The notes under the pieces are model-generated. The model was not told the DNA's origin and searched no databases. It saw only the letters and a program-made list of their open reading frames with translations. From assembly GCA_033032175.1 (NCBI GenBank), contig CM065304.1, positions 12,090,001 to 12,154,000 on the forward strand: a stretch of 64,000 nt of DNA, written 5' to 3'. Shown in pieces: positions 8,587 to 19,375 of this stretch. Position numbers and translations under genes: made by a program. Position 1 is the first letter of the stretch; every line of letters starts with the position of its first letter. Source of the stretch: Saturnia japonica. Lineage: Eukaryota > Arthropoda > Insecta > Lepidoptera > Saturniidae.

Positions 8587-9260
8587 TTGCTACATTTCGA
8601 TAACCGAAAAAGAATAAAAAGGATTAGGTACCGAGACACAATAAAATTATTTCTACAACAAGATGAAAATGACAACTGTATAGTACTGAAGTGGCGTGCC
8701 TTGCTGTATGACTGGTCTCCTGCCCTACTAAAATTTTATCTTAATGCCTTCCAAATTACTCTCCCAGACCAAAGTAGCTTACTATACTTGTGATTAGGCA
8801 ATAGGCCAGCCAGGCACTCATTACTAGGATGCAAGGTGCTTATTGATAGGGGTCAATACTCATGTCGCCATGATAGAGTACTTCAAATCATACGTGAAGC
8901 AGTAAGTCTTTCAGTAGTTAGAGTTTAAAAAGGATTGACCACTAACAGGAGACAAATTAACTTTATAAAAGAAGGCTCAACAGTAAATGCTAAAAGTAAG
9001 CCCTTCTCAATGCTAGGTTCTGCACTGGATTGGAATATTTTAGTGGACAGATATGAAAAGCATTATACAATCCCAGAGGATGTAAGTATTTCATCATCCA
9101 GATCAGAATATATCTTTATTCTCGAGTAATCAAGCGTATAGTACTTGTAGAGCTTATTGTACCGTGGGAAACTAATATACCTAAAAAGCACGCAATAAAA
9201 ATGAATATATATTACGATCTATGTAATGACCTAACTAAAACGGCTATGTGATTAACTTTT
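8587..9260 (+). pseudogene. Retroelement Pol C-terminus (R2-like, restriction-like endonuclease region), degenerate
   Basis: Several frames together read like the C-terminal part of a lepidopteran R2-type or related Pol. 8587-8793 gives LKFYLNAFQITLPDQSSL. After a frame change come a CRHDRVLQIIREA patch (about 8860-8905) and 8935-9129 (STVNAKSKPFSMLGSALDWNILVDRYEKHY, written here in part). Next is KRIVLVELIVPWETN-IPKKHAIKMN-YYDLCNDL (about 9130-9235). The order 'LPT..L', 'WRHD.VL', 'W.LLVD', 'ELTVPWE' is one I associate with a PD-(D/E)XK-like region at the end of such proteins. The Cys-rich knuckle expected between the first two is not visible. At least two frameshifts and stops make it a pseudogene. 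Exact clade uncertain. Confidence 0.5.
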
Positions 9261-9450
9261 GGGGGATGAGGGAGGAACGGAGTGTAAAGTCCTCATCCAC
9301 CGTGGAAAAGGGAGGATCCTCCGACCAGACAGGCAATATATCTGGCGGGCTACTGCCCAACGGTTGTTGTGCAGTGCTGCGTAGTGGCTGGCTGCTGCGT
9401 CGACCAGGATATAAGTGATAAGATTCATAAACATGTAATTTTTTTTTGTT
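9245..9450 (+). repeat. Retroelement 3' region with three adjacent hairpins
   Basis: Follows the degenerate Pol fragment. It holds, in a row, a perfect palindrome GGAGGATCCTCC (9311-9322), CCAGA/TCTGG (9325-9329 with 9341-9345) and GGGC/GCCC (9347-9350 with 9355-9358). The same three stems occur at 34397-34444. It probably belongs to the 3' UTR of the same retroelement. Confidence 0.5.
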
Positions 9451-9577
9451 ATTTCATTTATTAAAATTGTAATATGAGTAAATTGTTGTTTTTTGAATAA
9501 AGCATGCTCAGGAAAAATTGAAAATAATGATAAAAAGAAATTTATTTTTTAATAAAAATATGCATTTCATCATGTAC

Positions 9578-9780
9578 TAGTTGTACCCCACAGCTACATC
9601 CGTTTTAAGTTTATTCGACCAATTATCCACAGCGCCACCGTCGCCAACAGCCTATCCTTGTACTTATCTATTACTTGCTGGATTGTTTGACGTTCGTTTC
9701 TTAGTGTTCTGCTCCTTAGAGTAGTAGTATGAAGTTAAATAGTAACCTTTTTCAATAAATAAACTCTAAAATGCAAAAAA
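9578..9780 (+). repeat. Lepidopteran SINE-like repeat (actagttgtaccccacagc ... gtatgaagttaaatagt)
   Basis: Same family as 29926-30215 and 45201-45430: starts actag(c/t)tgt, contains 'agtagtagtatgaagtta', 'aatag', and an 'aataaat' region. Diverged. Confidence 0.5.
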
Positions 9781-10515
9781 TATATTTCATGACAGGCTGG
9801 TCATTCCGAAGAATAGCGCGTTCAAAAAAACAAACAATATCTTGAGCTTTGTTTTTATATTTTTTATGAGCTTTATATTGGTGTAGACTATTTGCAGTAG
9901 AAAATGCATCACCGAAGTTATTTAATTGATTTTCTAGATATTTTGTAAAATATAATATGATATAGGGGTATGCAACTCTATTTTGTATGCGAAAAAAAAT
10001 CTCATAAATATAAAATAATACCTTCAAAATATTTTATATAAAGACACTCCTATGCTTTTCGTATTAAATAACACAAAAGTAACTAACGTATATATTGTAC
10101 GTATAATTAGTATGATAGGTATATGATTAACTACACGTAATTTTCTTTCTTCCTTGTAATAGATATCTATTTATTTTGTTTACACAAAGGAGACATTAGT
10201 ACACGAAAAATACGGTCACGAAAGAAAACTAACGATATCTTTATTACGTATGTAGGTAATAGTAGGTAGTCTACTCTCTTGCAGCAAACGCTGAAACTAA
10301 TTTATCATTACGACTCACATCATCAATTATTTACCGAATGTTTATTTACCCTATGACCGACAGTGAGGTCAAGGTGTCTGAGTATTAGACTAATGAATCT
10401 CAAAAGTTTACCGTTTTAAGTAAAGTATTACAACTTTTTATTATTATTCATTTATTTATTTAGTAAAATATTTGAGACGTGACCCATAACTACAGGCCTC
10501 ATAAGATAGCTCAAG
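9781..10515. other. A+T-rich sequence, no gene seen
   Basis: A 91-codon minus-strand frame at 9752-10027 has low-complexity, Ile/Tyr/Phe-rich composition and no motif. I do not regard it as a gene. Confidence 0.4.
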
Positions 10516-10518
10516 GTC

Positions 10519-10850
10519 ACTCAAAGGGTAATGAAGAGGGCTATGCTCGGAGTTTCTCTGTGTGATCGAATTAGAAATAAGGAGACCCGCAGAAGAACCA
10601 AATTCACCGATATAGCCCTAAGAAAAGCTAGACTTAAATGTCAGTGAGCGGGGCACATAGCTCGTAGAACTGTCACGTAGCGGAAGATTCAGCGTGAGCA
10701 GACCAGCCGCAAGGTGGACTGACGATCTGGTAAAGGTTGCTGGAAGCCGCTGAATGCGGGCAGCACAGGACCTGTCGTTGTGGCGATCTTTGGGGAAGGG
10801 CTTTGTCCAGTAATGAATATTTTTTGGCTGACATAATGATGGTAACTCTT
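10519..10850 (+). pseudogene. RTE-type LINE, C-terminal end of ORF, degenerate
   Basis: The frame gives MKRAMLGVSLCDRIRNKETRR, then RTKFTDIALRKARLKCQ, stop, AGHIARRT. This corresponds to the motif set 'ML GVSL RDRIRNEEIRRRTKV.DIA....KW.W.GHIARR' at the C-terminus of a widespread lepidopteran LINE ORF. The expected KWQW is KCQ followed by an in-frame TGA, and the frame shifts later (KRLRGSRWMQ-like region at about 10735-10790). The second copy is at 56580-56990. The upstream part of the ORF is absent (5' truncation). Confidence 0.7.
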
Positions 10851-10949
10851 ATTAAATCTAGTTTAGGGCAATGGATTTCAGGTCAATAAATGTAGAAATA
10901 ATGAACCTAAATTTTCGGTAACACCTAACCTAACCTTGTCCATAAATAT

Positions 10950-11412
10950 GTTCGACTGGATCACAACCACCATACACCAGTTGTAACATTTTCCATGGTG
11001 GCATGGTTACACGTGTCGCGTTCTGGGATCAACCGGTGTATTGGATATTCAGTACACACCTATAATCACACATAATAACGTGTTTATAGTGGACGGTTGT
11101 GATCAATATGCACATGACGATAAACCCTTCGCAATAACTATTTTTTGGTTTGTCGTGTTTCGAGATCAACTAGTGTATATCCAGCTGGATATACTGAATG
11201 CGAAAGACCGAAGATCGGGTCCAGTATCGCCCCTTACGGAACGCCCATACTCAGCAGGAAATATACACAGGCTGATGGTATCCAGCTGGCGAGTGTCTTT
11301 CAGACCGGCATAACAGCGAAGGCGAATGATTTCCAGTCTTTATTTCCGAAGTCGCCGGGTATTTTAAATTGTACTTTGCTTTCCACCAGGTGCAGTATCC
11401 GCACTGTCTAGT
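10950..11412 (+). pseudogene. Unidentified coding-like remnant
   Basis: More GC-balanced than its flanks. Two overlapping frames are open: 11041-11313 and 11145-11411. The second ends with a protein-like stretch (ECERPKIGSSIAPYGTPILS, then RKYTQADGIQLASVF, TAKANDFQSLFP, SPGILNC). I do not recognise the family. A sub-segment (ttttggtttgtcgtgtttcgag, 11144-11165) recurs at about 41655-41680, which argues for a dispersed element rather than a host gene. Confidence 0.3.
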
Positions 11413-11798
11413 ACCGACAAAAATATATTAATTTAAAAAACTATAGGTGGTGATAGAATATTATAAGGAATCTAGAGTTGATTGTCTGCAAATTAAAAAT
11501 ACATAGCACTGTATTCTAAAAGCTGTAATTGAGAGCTATTATTCCCCTTCTAGGCTTAGTGTATTACCACCTTCAATTATTAATTCATTAAAAATGAGAT
11601 AAGGTTTTGTTTGAACACCAACATAAAGTAAAACATCATGAAAAAGAAATATTTTATAATATTTGTTATTTCATGTAAATAATACGTGTGATTTCATAAT
11701 AAATACTTATAAATAAACTAAAAATAAATAATCCTATGTTTATGATTACTTTCAATTAACGCATTATATAATCATTATATTAATACGTGAAGCAAAAA
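11413..11798. other. A+T-rich sequence with a small SINE 3' fragment
   Basis: About 11515-11575 (ctgtaattgagagctattat ... ctaggcttagtgtattacca) matches the 3' half of the tRNA-derived SINE. Nothing else recognised. Confidence 0.4.
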
Positions 11799-12122
11799 CT
11801 TTATACCCCTTTTTAAGCGTATCTCATGCACAGAAGGTTGTGAGATCTGGCATGGTTAAAGTTTATATGGAGAAGGAGTGCAGAAAGCTAAAAATTATCT
11901 ATAATATCTGTTACTAATATATTAAATTAATACTGCGAATCTTAAACAGAACAGTGCCATTGAACTTAGACCCCCCAAAATATTGACATTATCACCCGAT
12001 TAAAAGTTACAACAAGTGATATAATAGTCACACTAAGGTGCATACTGCAAATGTCAAACAGAAAATAGTCTATGATTAAAAAGTCTCTGGTCGATTTTCG
12101 ATCATTGGGCGACCGCTAGTAA
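11799..12122 (+). repeat. Interspersed repeat A, near-full copy (ends gaccgctagt)
   Basis: Starts near 'ctttatacccctttttaagcg' and ends 'tcgatcattgggcgaccgctagt'. An inverted copy at about 63340-63660 matches along the whole length ('gtgagatctggcatggttaaagtttatatgg', read in parts; 'gtgccattgaacttaga'; 'acaagtgatataat'). A partial copy is at 29815-29925. The 77-codon frames over 12116-12349 are not supported as genes. Confidence 0.75.
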
Positions 12123-12394
12123 TCATAAATGTGCAAGCACTTAATATAACTAAGAAGAATAAGATAAATATAGTAAAAGTGAGTAGGTATTATTTTGAAA
12201 TTCTGAGTTCGACCTTCAGGGTTGTACCAGTTAAGATCTCGAGCTGCCTCAATAGTCCTATCTATTCGCCGAGTGTGGAACCATCCGCACAGAATGAGTC
12301 CCATCGGACATATATACACAGTGTTACAAAATGTGCTTACGTTTGACATTGTTAATTACTTTATTAACTATATATTACTATCATATATTTTTAT

Positions 12395-13180
12395 AAATAG
12401 TGGTCTGCCCGCGGCTCCGCACGCGTTTGGTATTCCGCTGTGATTATTTCATCCCGTAATTTTATTTAAACTCATATTATTGACAATTGATAAAGCCTAT
12501 CAATCGAAGAATGACATGTACTTTTCCGTGTACAATTTTCATCAAAATTGATTGAGAATTATCAAAATTCTTTTTTGTTTACATATACTCAAACTATTGT
12601 TGACGATTCTTATAGCCTGTCAATTATGAAACCACGTATACATCACCCCGTCTACGAAATTGTGTCAAAAGTATTTGAGAATTAATATAAATTACATTTT
12701 ATTTAATTTTTTTTATAACTTTAAAATATTTTTGACAATCCTTAAAGCCTATTAATCATAATATAATTACTTATACTTCCCGTGTACAAAATTTCATCGA
12801 AATTCGTTAAGACATAATGGAGTTTTAATTTTCTGGAAAATATATTTTTTTTCAATTCCTAAAAGTGTTACGTGTACAAAATTTTATCAAAATCGGTCAA
12901 AAATTAAAGAAAATAGTTTTTTAAAACATCTTTTAGTTTTCCAAAAGTATACATCTTTCTATCTCTCTCTTCTATTCTTTTATCTCTATATTTTTATTAT
13001 ACCCTATTACTTAACCAATGACATAAGTATCCCATATACAAAATTTCATACGAATTGGTCAAGCCGTTTTTGAGTTAAATCCGGACAGACAGACAGACAG
13101 ACAAACAAAAAAAATTATGACGTCATAATATTCGTGATATAGTGTGCATATCAAATGTACAGATAAAACTACAGATTAAT
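12395..13180 (+). repeat. Interspersed repeat B (gcggctccgcacgcg family), long copy
   Basis: Begins ctgcccgcggctccgcacgcg and continues through several 'aatttcatcaaaatcggtcaa'-like modules (about 12530, 12650, 12780, 12880, 13030). It ends with 'gttaaatccggacagacagacagacag', 'attatgacgtcataatattcgtgatatagtgtgcata'-type sequence. Other copies: 19376-19820, 27170-27400, 31345-31440, 39195-39360 (+); 20740-21360, 34130-34330, 50090-50430 (-). Confidence 0.7.
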
Positions 13181-13329
13181 TAATATACGTTACATTGTAA
13201 AATAGAAACAATAAATGTACATCGCATTCAGCATAGTTTGATCGTTTGGAATTGAAATGTGTGTAATTCTTGGGTTACATCTGCCTCATTATAGAATCAC
13301 AAGCGGCACAAGTATGCTCCTTGGTAGTT

Positions 13330-13770
13330 GGCTACGTCATATTTATGCTTTTTGGGCTTGAATATCTGGGACTAATAGGTCCGAGTGCATGTAGCCTTTT
13401 TAAGGAAACTCGTGAATTGACTAATCGACGTGTCACGCATCAGAAGGACTAGTCAGTACCTCGTTAACTAGGTAAGCATTATCATACAATATGGTAATGT
13501 GGCCAGCCTTCTGGGAACATTCCCATCTGGCGGCGAGTTGGAAGGCATCCATTCATTGTAGTATTGATTTTAGTCTGAACGTTGATTTTGTTAAGAAACA
13601 TTATCTATTTATAATTTTATAAACTATTTATATTATATTATTATTTATTATTTATTTATATTAATTATTTATTTTTATTTTTATTTTTATTTTTAGTAAT
13701 ATGATTATATTCCTAATAAGTTGGTATTGCAAAGCAATAAATACCAAACAAACAAACAAAATAGGACACA
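13330..13770 (+). repeat. LINE 3'-end fragment with simple-repeat tail
   Basis: Weak frame around 13365-13420 (LGLIGPSACSLFKET), similar to the end of a retroelement ORF in my memory. It is followed by 'ccagccttctgggaacattcc', a T/A-rich (TTATTT)n block (about 13630-13695), and 'caaagcaataaataccaaac(aaac)n', which looks like a poly(A)-signal-bearing 3' terminus. Confidence 0.45.
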
Positions 13771-14560
13771 TCAGACCAGACAATTTTATCTTCTATCTAT
13801 TAATAATATCTCTTCATTTTCTTTTATTAATAAGTCCCAACATTCTAGTCACCCAATACCGAATTTTATAACAATTATTGGTTTTTCCATTCCAAAGAAA
13901 TATTTAATTAATTTCATGTTAAATTTTGGTACAATTTCTTTGAGCGTTGCTAGTAGATCCCGTCAATAATGAAATTTATCAGTTACACTTGTAAGTTTAA
14001 TGTAAGTTTAGTTAATTAATGTAAATTGATTACCTTTCATTATGTTCTTTATGTTCTATTCGTTAATTAAATTACTTAAACATAATGTGAACTAAAAGAT
14101 ATAAAATATACAACATGTCAGGATATAAAGAAGTCGAGTTCATCGATCTTTATGGACATTTACGATAGTGTGATTATCACTCGGAAAAAAAAGGAAACTC
14201 GGACACCAAGAATACACAAAAAAAAATTTAATAAGTTAAACATAAATAAAATACACTCATGTACATATTTAGAAGTACGCATTAAAAAGGTCGAATAAGA
14301 GCTAACATTTTCTTATTTCATACTGGCCATATAATAATAATAATAAGAAAAATTTTGAACAGAAATCTGTTAATTTCTTTGATAATTAGTGTATGAAATT
14401 CTATAGGTTTTTGTTGTTTTTAACAAATTTAATATTATTTCGGTTTTTTGATAGGTTTTTGAAAAAAAAATTTTGTGATAAATGGAAAGATCATATATAA
14501 CTTTTATAACAAAACTATATTTTTTTTTGCAATAATTTAAAAGTTATTTCAATAAAAATT
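13771..14560. other. A+T-rich sequence, no gene seen
   Basis: Very A+T-rich with several poly-A/poly-T tracts and a short (ATA)n run near 14330. An 82-codon frame at 13721-13969 starts in the LINE tail and is low complexity. Confidence 0.5.
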
Positions 14561-14599
14561 AATTTTTGAATCCAGTACCGAAGACACGCCGACAGCTCC

Positions 14600-14660
14600 C
14601 GAACAAACCCGAGCGCGTGTGACGTCATAATGTTAGTTTTCACTCAATGCAGTTGATAGA
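14600..14660 (+). promoter_or_regulatory. Possible promoter segment with CRE-like tgacgtcata
   Basis: A GC-richer patch (cagctcccgaacaaacccga, then gcgcgtgtgacgtcataatg) contains a consensus cAMP-response-type palindrome TGACGTCA about 110 bases upstream of the THAP exon ATG. Position and composition fit a promoter, but there is no direct evidence of transcription. Confidence 0.3.
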
Positions 14661-14732
14661 GAAATATTAAGTACAGTGTTTTGATCAATTTATTTTTGTT
14701 GTCATTGTTAAATATTCAAATTTATATTGAAA

Positions 14733-14921
14733 ATGTTGAACTTCAAAAGTTATCGTTCTTATTTTGTACCATTATGTACGAATACTACAACAACTCCTGA
14801 CAAATTATTTTTAAATGTTCCCCAAGATGACAAACGTCGAAATAAATGGGTTCAAGCAGTGCACCGTGATAATCCCAAAACAAAATCGTTTTTTTTTTCT
14901 TGTTGTGAAGATCATTTCGAT
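14733..14921 (+). CDS. THAP-domain first exon, probably transposon-derived
   Basis: From ATG 14733 the frame encodes a THAP zinc-finger-like domain: VPLCTN, then PDKLFLNVPQDDKRRNKWVQ with the invariant-type Pro and Trp, and a closing CCEDHFD that supplies the later Cys and the His of the C2CH set. Where the first Cys of the C-x-V-P-x-C signature is expected there is Tyr (TAT at the YFVPLC position), which would remove one zinc ligand. Right after HFD the DNA reads GAT|GTAAGT (donor at 14922), a strong splice donor, so the rest of the protein would be in later exons; none is recognised downstream in this window. THAP proteins in insects include P-element-type transposases and host factors. The missing ligand and a broken Tc1 700 bp downstream favour a remnant. 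Confidence 0.5.
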
Positions 14922-14936
14922 GTAAGTATTTCTTAA

Positions 14937-15590
14937 CACCATTGTTATTAATTATTATTTATCTAAGTATACAAACTAAATGATTATCATTTGAGTTCAG
15001 TGAATTTTTTTTTTTAACTGGACGCCAAATCATAACCTTAAAATCAGAACATTGTTTTATATAATGGAGAACAAATACTTAAATATTTTCATTTATTATA
15101 TTATTTTTAAGAGCCTTACCTTGGTGCCTTGGTACCTCGAACTTCAACGGAATTAAACCGAACGTCATTTAAAAAAAACTTGGTTATGATAAATATATCA
15201 ACATGAGGAAAATATGCCTTAATAAATCCTTTATCACACATAGCTAATCGTAACCAACTAACAACTCGTTTTTTAATAATAAATTTTCAATATTATTGTC
15301 TAGTCACGTGTAATAGCCATAAATGCTGTACTGTTACTTACTCTTACTATAAAGCTATAACATTATGAAGTCAGAACTATGGTGACCAGTCATGGCGCGT
15401 TTATAGTTACGTGATTTGTTTTAAAATTCTATAAACTTTTAATTGTTTATAATTAATTGATTTTTTTTAAATATAAGATTTTGCAATAATTATCAATATT
15501 ATTAATAATAACGTATTAAAATACATTTAAAAAATCAATATTTTATTGTTTTCAAAATCCCAATTGGTATTAATGTGGAAGGGAAATTCA
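14937..15590. other. A+T-rich sequence, possible intron or flank
   Basis: No second THAP exon found. A small less A+T-rich patch near 15115-15165 (ccttggtgccttggtacctcg) was not recognised. Confidence 0.4.
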
Positions 15591-15607
15591 TTTGACTAGT
15601 TCGACAA

Positions 15608-16195
15608 GTGACAGGTAGTACCAAAACGATTAGAAGAAAACATAGCGCGGCTGGTATAGGGGCGTACTTACTCGTCAGAGGTCCTTTGCTCAACAAAGTT
15701 CATCGAGTAGCTCGGTCCAACTTTGCTTATACTCACCGAAATTGGTGTGATTACACTTGGGGAAAGTACTCTTTACTGACTAGCCCAAATGCTGGCTTAA
15801 GTCAGAAGATGGAACGGTCAAAGTACGGAGATGACCCGAAGAAAGATACGCTGATTGTAATATTGTTGGAAGAGAGCCTTATGGTGGAGAGTCAGTAATG
15901 GTATGGAACGGTATTTGCTTAGAAGACCGTACAGAGCTACACATCGTAGAAAACGGGTTCCTGTCTGCGGCAAGATACGTAACAGACATTTTAGAGCAGA
16001 TTGTGATGACTTTTACTCTATTCATGGAGGTTAATTTTCTTTTATTGCACGATAATATTCATCCTCATGCTGCGGCGGTAGTATCCGAGTACTTTACTGA
16101 GGTCGGAATCCAAATTTTATTGTGGCCAGCATGATCGCCGGACCTAAGATTGATGAAACATGTTTGTGATAATCTGGGAAAACAAATTAAATAAA
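15608..16195 (+). pseudogene. Tc1-like transposase, degenerate
   Basis: Pieces of a Tc1 (DD34E) cut-and-paste transposase in order. RRKHSAAGIGAYLLVRGPLL and HRNWCDYTWGK (15608-15770) correspond to the paired-type DNA-binding region and the start of the catalytic domain. KVLFTD (first catalytic Asp) is readable only after a frame change near 15775 and is followed at once by a stop. VWNGICLEDRTELHIVENG and LLLHDNIHPH (second Asp) follow at 15898-16060. VGIQILLWPA and, after a stop, PDL-LMKHVCDNLGKQI (about 16140-16190) end it, with Lys where the third acidic residue (Glu of IEHVW) is expected. Frameshifts, stops and the Glu-to-Lys change make it inactive. Terminal inverted repeats were not found. 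Confidence 0.75.
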
Positions 16196-16199
16196 GATA

Positions 16200-17145
16200 T
16201 CCAGCACCAGCAACATAAGGGACCTCAGAACTAAGAATAAAAGAATAGAACCTAATGCCACAAAGTTGACAATTTAATAAAAAGTATGCCAAGACTGATG
16301 CAGGCAGTGTTGACAGCGTGAGGAGGCATTACTAAATTCTAATTGTGTAACTCATTATGATTTTACTTTAGAACAATATTAAATTTTCATTATGTTAAGT
16401 CAAAATTCCTCACAAATAAAATACTGAGCTTACTGCCTACAATTTTTTTTTCGTTTAGTCTAATTTTTTGTGTTCAAAAACCTTCATTTAATTAATTATA
16501 AATAAATCTGTTTTCACTTAAATTTGCCTCTTTTTTGCATTCCTCTAAATATGTCCATGAGTGTAGTATGTACCTCTAACTGCTTATTTAGCAAATTGAA
16601 ATTACTATTACTCTTTTCAAAGTTAAATTGCTTATTCCTTTCTAATAATTGTTATCATTGGCCGTATCGTTCTAAGATAGTTTTGAACTCTTAATTAAAA
16701 ATTTAAGTTCCATTTATTTATGATTAAACAACACTTAGGTATACTAAATTCCCAGACTCTTATTACAGCAGTTTAACTAAAGCTTAATTCGATGATTCAG
16801 CTAGAATTTATATTAAAATACTTCGCGTTGTATCACTATGTAATATTTTAATGCTGATTATAAATATATTGCCATAAAAAAAATTGTAGCTATGCTACAA
16901 TTATTTGGTAACAATAATTATCTGATACCAAATAAAGGATCTAAAATATGTTAATATTAAATGAAATACAATATCCCTTCTCGCCTGTGGGCTTTGAACC
17001 CTACGCACACAAATTGACACTTGATATTATTTTATAAAAGGAGCCTATGTCGTAATAAATAATAATTTTCTCATGGGAAGTGTATACAAAATTGTAAAAC
17101 ATTACGCTTTTTAGTACTTTTGAAGCTATTAGGTTAAACAGTTAG
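16200..17145. other. A+T-rich sequence, no gene seen
   Basis: Contains a small inverted repeat around 16885-16905 (ttgtagctatgctacaa). The 75-codon minus frame at 16065-16292 is antisense to the Tc1 remnant. Confidence 0.4.
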
Positions 17146-17149
17146 TTGG

Positions 17150-17345
17150 TAGTCATCTTCTTATTTGAAGCAATGATGACTACGTGACGACGTAAGTTTG
17201 AATCCCTGCAATGAACCTTAACTTTCGGAGAAGGAAAACACGAGCTATGTAACACTAGCCAACGTTAGCTATCATCCTCAAGTTGAAAATTTGTCGCTAT
17301 GGTATAGGTGTGATCCGACAGCTTAACTTTTAGAGGCAGATCATC
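17150..17345 (+). repeat. tRNA-derived SINE, diverged copy
   Basis: Contains 'gtaagtttgaatccctgca' (degenerate B box, about 17190-17210), 'ggagaaggaaaacacgagct', 'cctcaagttgaaaatttgtcgc'. The 5' and 3' ends are eroded compared with the copy at 56240. Confidence 0.6.
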
Positions 17346-17875
17346 TTCTAGATTTGGGCGATATCGATAATAGGCTAAATCTACAGTTAATTTAAAAAAA
17401 AAATCCTATCAAAATATGCAATGAATTTCAGTGTCAGTTCCACATTGTTATGGATTTTTAAATATCTTAGAATTCTTGTATAGCATATAAATCCAAACAA
17501 TCCTAACTTTTAGTTAGGTAATCAGTGGGATTTAGTATAGTTCACCACAACATCCAATTGGTCACCATCGACATCATACACAAACAAATATAAAATAGGA
17601 ATTAGTTAAATATAGGTTCCCTTTTAGTAGATAACTACCCTTCAACAGGCATAGAACATTTTGGCAAAAAGGATATAAATAATATGTGCTAAAATTTTAC
17701 ATAATGAAACGTATTAATACAAACCACATGTTATAATGATATAATTCTACTGATTTTATAATTAGATGGATTAAGTGTATAAGGTAATCAACATCTCTAC
17801 ATTCCCGAATATCAAACTCACCTGCACACACTGAATGGTGGAGGATGACAATCAGCTTTCGTGGCACTTCCTGCT
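17346..17875. other. A+T-rich sequence, no gene seen
   Basis: No frame, motif or repeat match found. Confidence 0.4.
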
Positions 17876-17879
17876 GGAT

Positions 17880-19103
17880 GACCAACGAGGCTCTGGCGAC
17901 CTAGTATGTGGCAGTAGATGAGTGGCCAGAAAACAACGGGAAACCACTGCTACTATTTTTTATGGAAAGATCTATACAGTTTCAAAAAGCCGAGCTTTTC
18001 GTTTAGCATCTGGTGCCATGAACTATCCGGAGATCAGGGTGTGAAATGTGCTACCGGTCCGGATAATGTACGCAACCAGGTATTCCCTGGAAACTGTGCT
18101 ACTGGAAGGAGAACCATACAACTACACAATATATTCGTGGTCTCCTCAAAGAGGGTAAACTGTAGACTTTGGAAAACGATCTAGAAGGGTGTAACTCTAC
18201 TATAACTGGCATTAGTGAAACCCACTGAAAAGATAGCGGCCACTTTAACATAGGGAAATATACCATATATTACTCCGAAATGGAAATGAACAACTTTACT
18301 GGAGTGGTTTTTACTATACCAAAACTATGGAACAGTTCTGTCCTGGGTTACAATCCTATCAACGAGATAATTATTATACATCTGTAAAAATTAATTCTTA
18401 ACCAGTTCCAATAAATATAATTCTTGCTTATACACCTACATCGGCAGCTGATGATAATGTCATAGAAACCTTTCATAATGAACTGGAAATCTGCTTGGCT
18501 CAAGTTGTTTTAAAGTTTTAGAACCTCTAATTGTTTTAGGAGATTTTAATGCGAAGACGGGCAGTACTAAAAATGAATCCGGCCTGTGGGATAGTTTTGT
18601 TATATGATCTGGGTACACGCAATACCAGGCGTGAACGCTTAATTCAATTTATCGCTAATCTCACCATAATGAACACCGTTTTTAAACACCACATAAGAAG
18701 ACCCTACACGTGGATCAGCCCTACCATCAGTATCACACGTACTTTGCTCGGAATAGATTGTTTCTCTAGTCATGAATTGGATAATAAGTGACTAAATATG
18801 CTTTGTTCTGAAATACAATCCATTTCTTAGCGAGATCGCAATATGGAGCTCAAAACTATTTTCACAGAACTAGAGAATCACGCTCAGAATTTCGAGACTA
18901 GATATTTTTATATGAAAATCAGAGCAATTGTGAGACAATTCAAACCAAATTCGGAGCAACAGGTAACTATGCTGATAATACTGTTACAGAAATTAAACGC
19001 ATTTAAAGTGCAAGTCCTTGATTGTGACAAATCATATATTACTAAACCTTGTACCTCAGTACGCAATGCCTATAGAACAAGAACCTTCTATATTGTGAGT
19101 TGA
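17880..19103 (+). pseudogene. RTE-type LINE, 5' leader and endonuclease region, degenerate
   Basis: 17895-18200 reads like the leader of a lepidopteran RTE-type LINE (gtggcagtagatgagtggcc, ctatccggagatcagggtgtg, cgtggtctcctcaaagaggg). Downstream are pieces of the AP endonuclease: GISETH and YYSEMEMNNFTGVVF (about 18205-18320), NIILAYTPTSAADDN (about 18410-18455), GDFNAKTG (about 18538-18561), then after a frame change RRERLIQFIANLTIMNTVFK and RRPYTWISP. The final catalytic SDH reads SSH (about 18765). Several stops and frame changes interrupt it. The reverse transcriptase is missing; a weak open stretch at 18843-19103 was not recognisable. Confidence 0.65.
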
Positions 19104-19375
19104 AGATGAGGCAGCTGTAAAACACCTAAAGTGTGGCAAGACAAAACGAAATTCTCATAAAAAATATTATAAATCATGGGGATGTTGGTGTAAATGTCTT
19201 ACACTCCATTTATCTGTAAATATGAAATACATAATATTTAAATAAAATCCGTTCTTGGTGAACAGGTACATCGCCAAAGGAGTAACTATGCTTAATTTCA
19301 AGTCAATTGAATCTATAGTTTTGGTGATCTCGTGATGAGTTAGTGAGCAGTATGTCGCTTAAATATATATAATAA

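Noticed and set aside
13080..13115. Short tandem 'cagacagacagacag' runs as a CRISPR-like or satellite array
   Set aside because: They are 4-bp repeats found at the tails of many interspersed repeats in this window, with no spacers.
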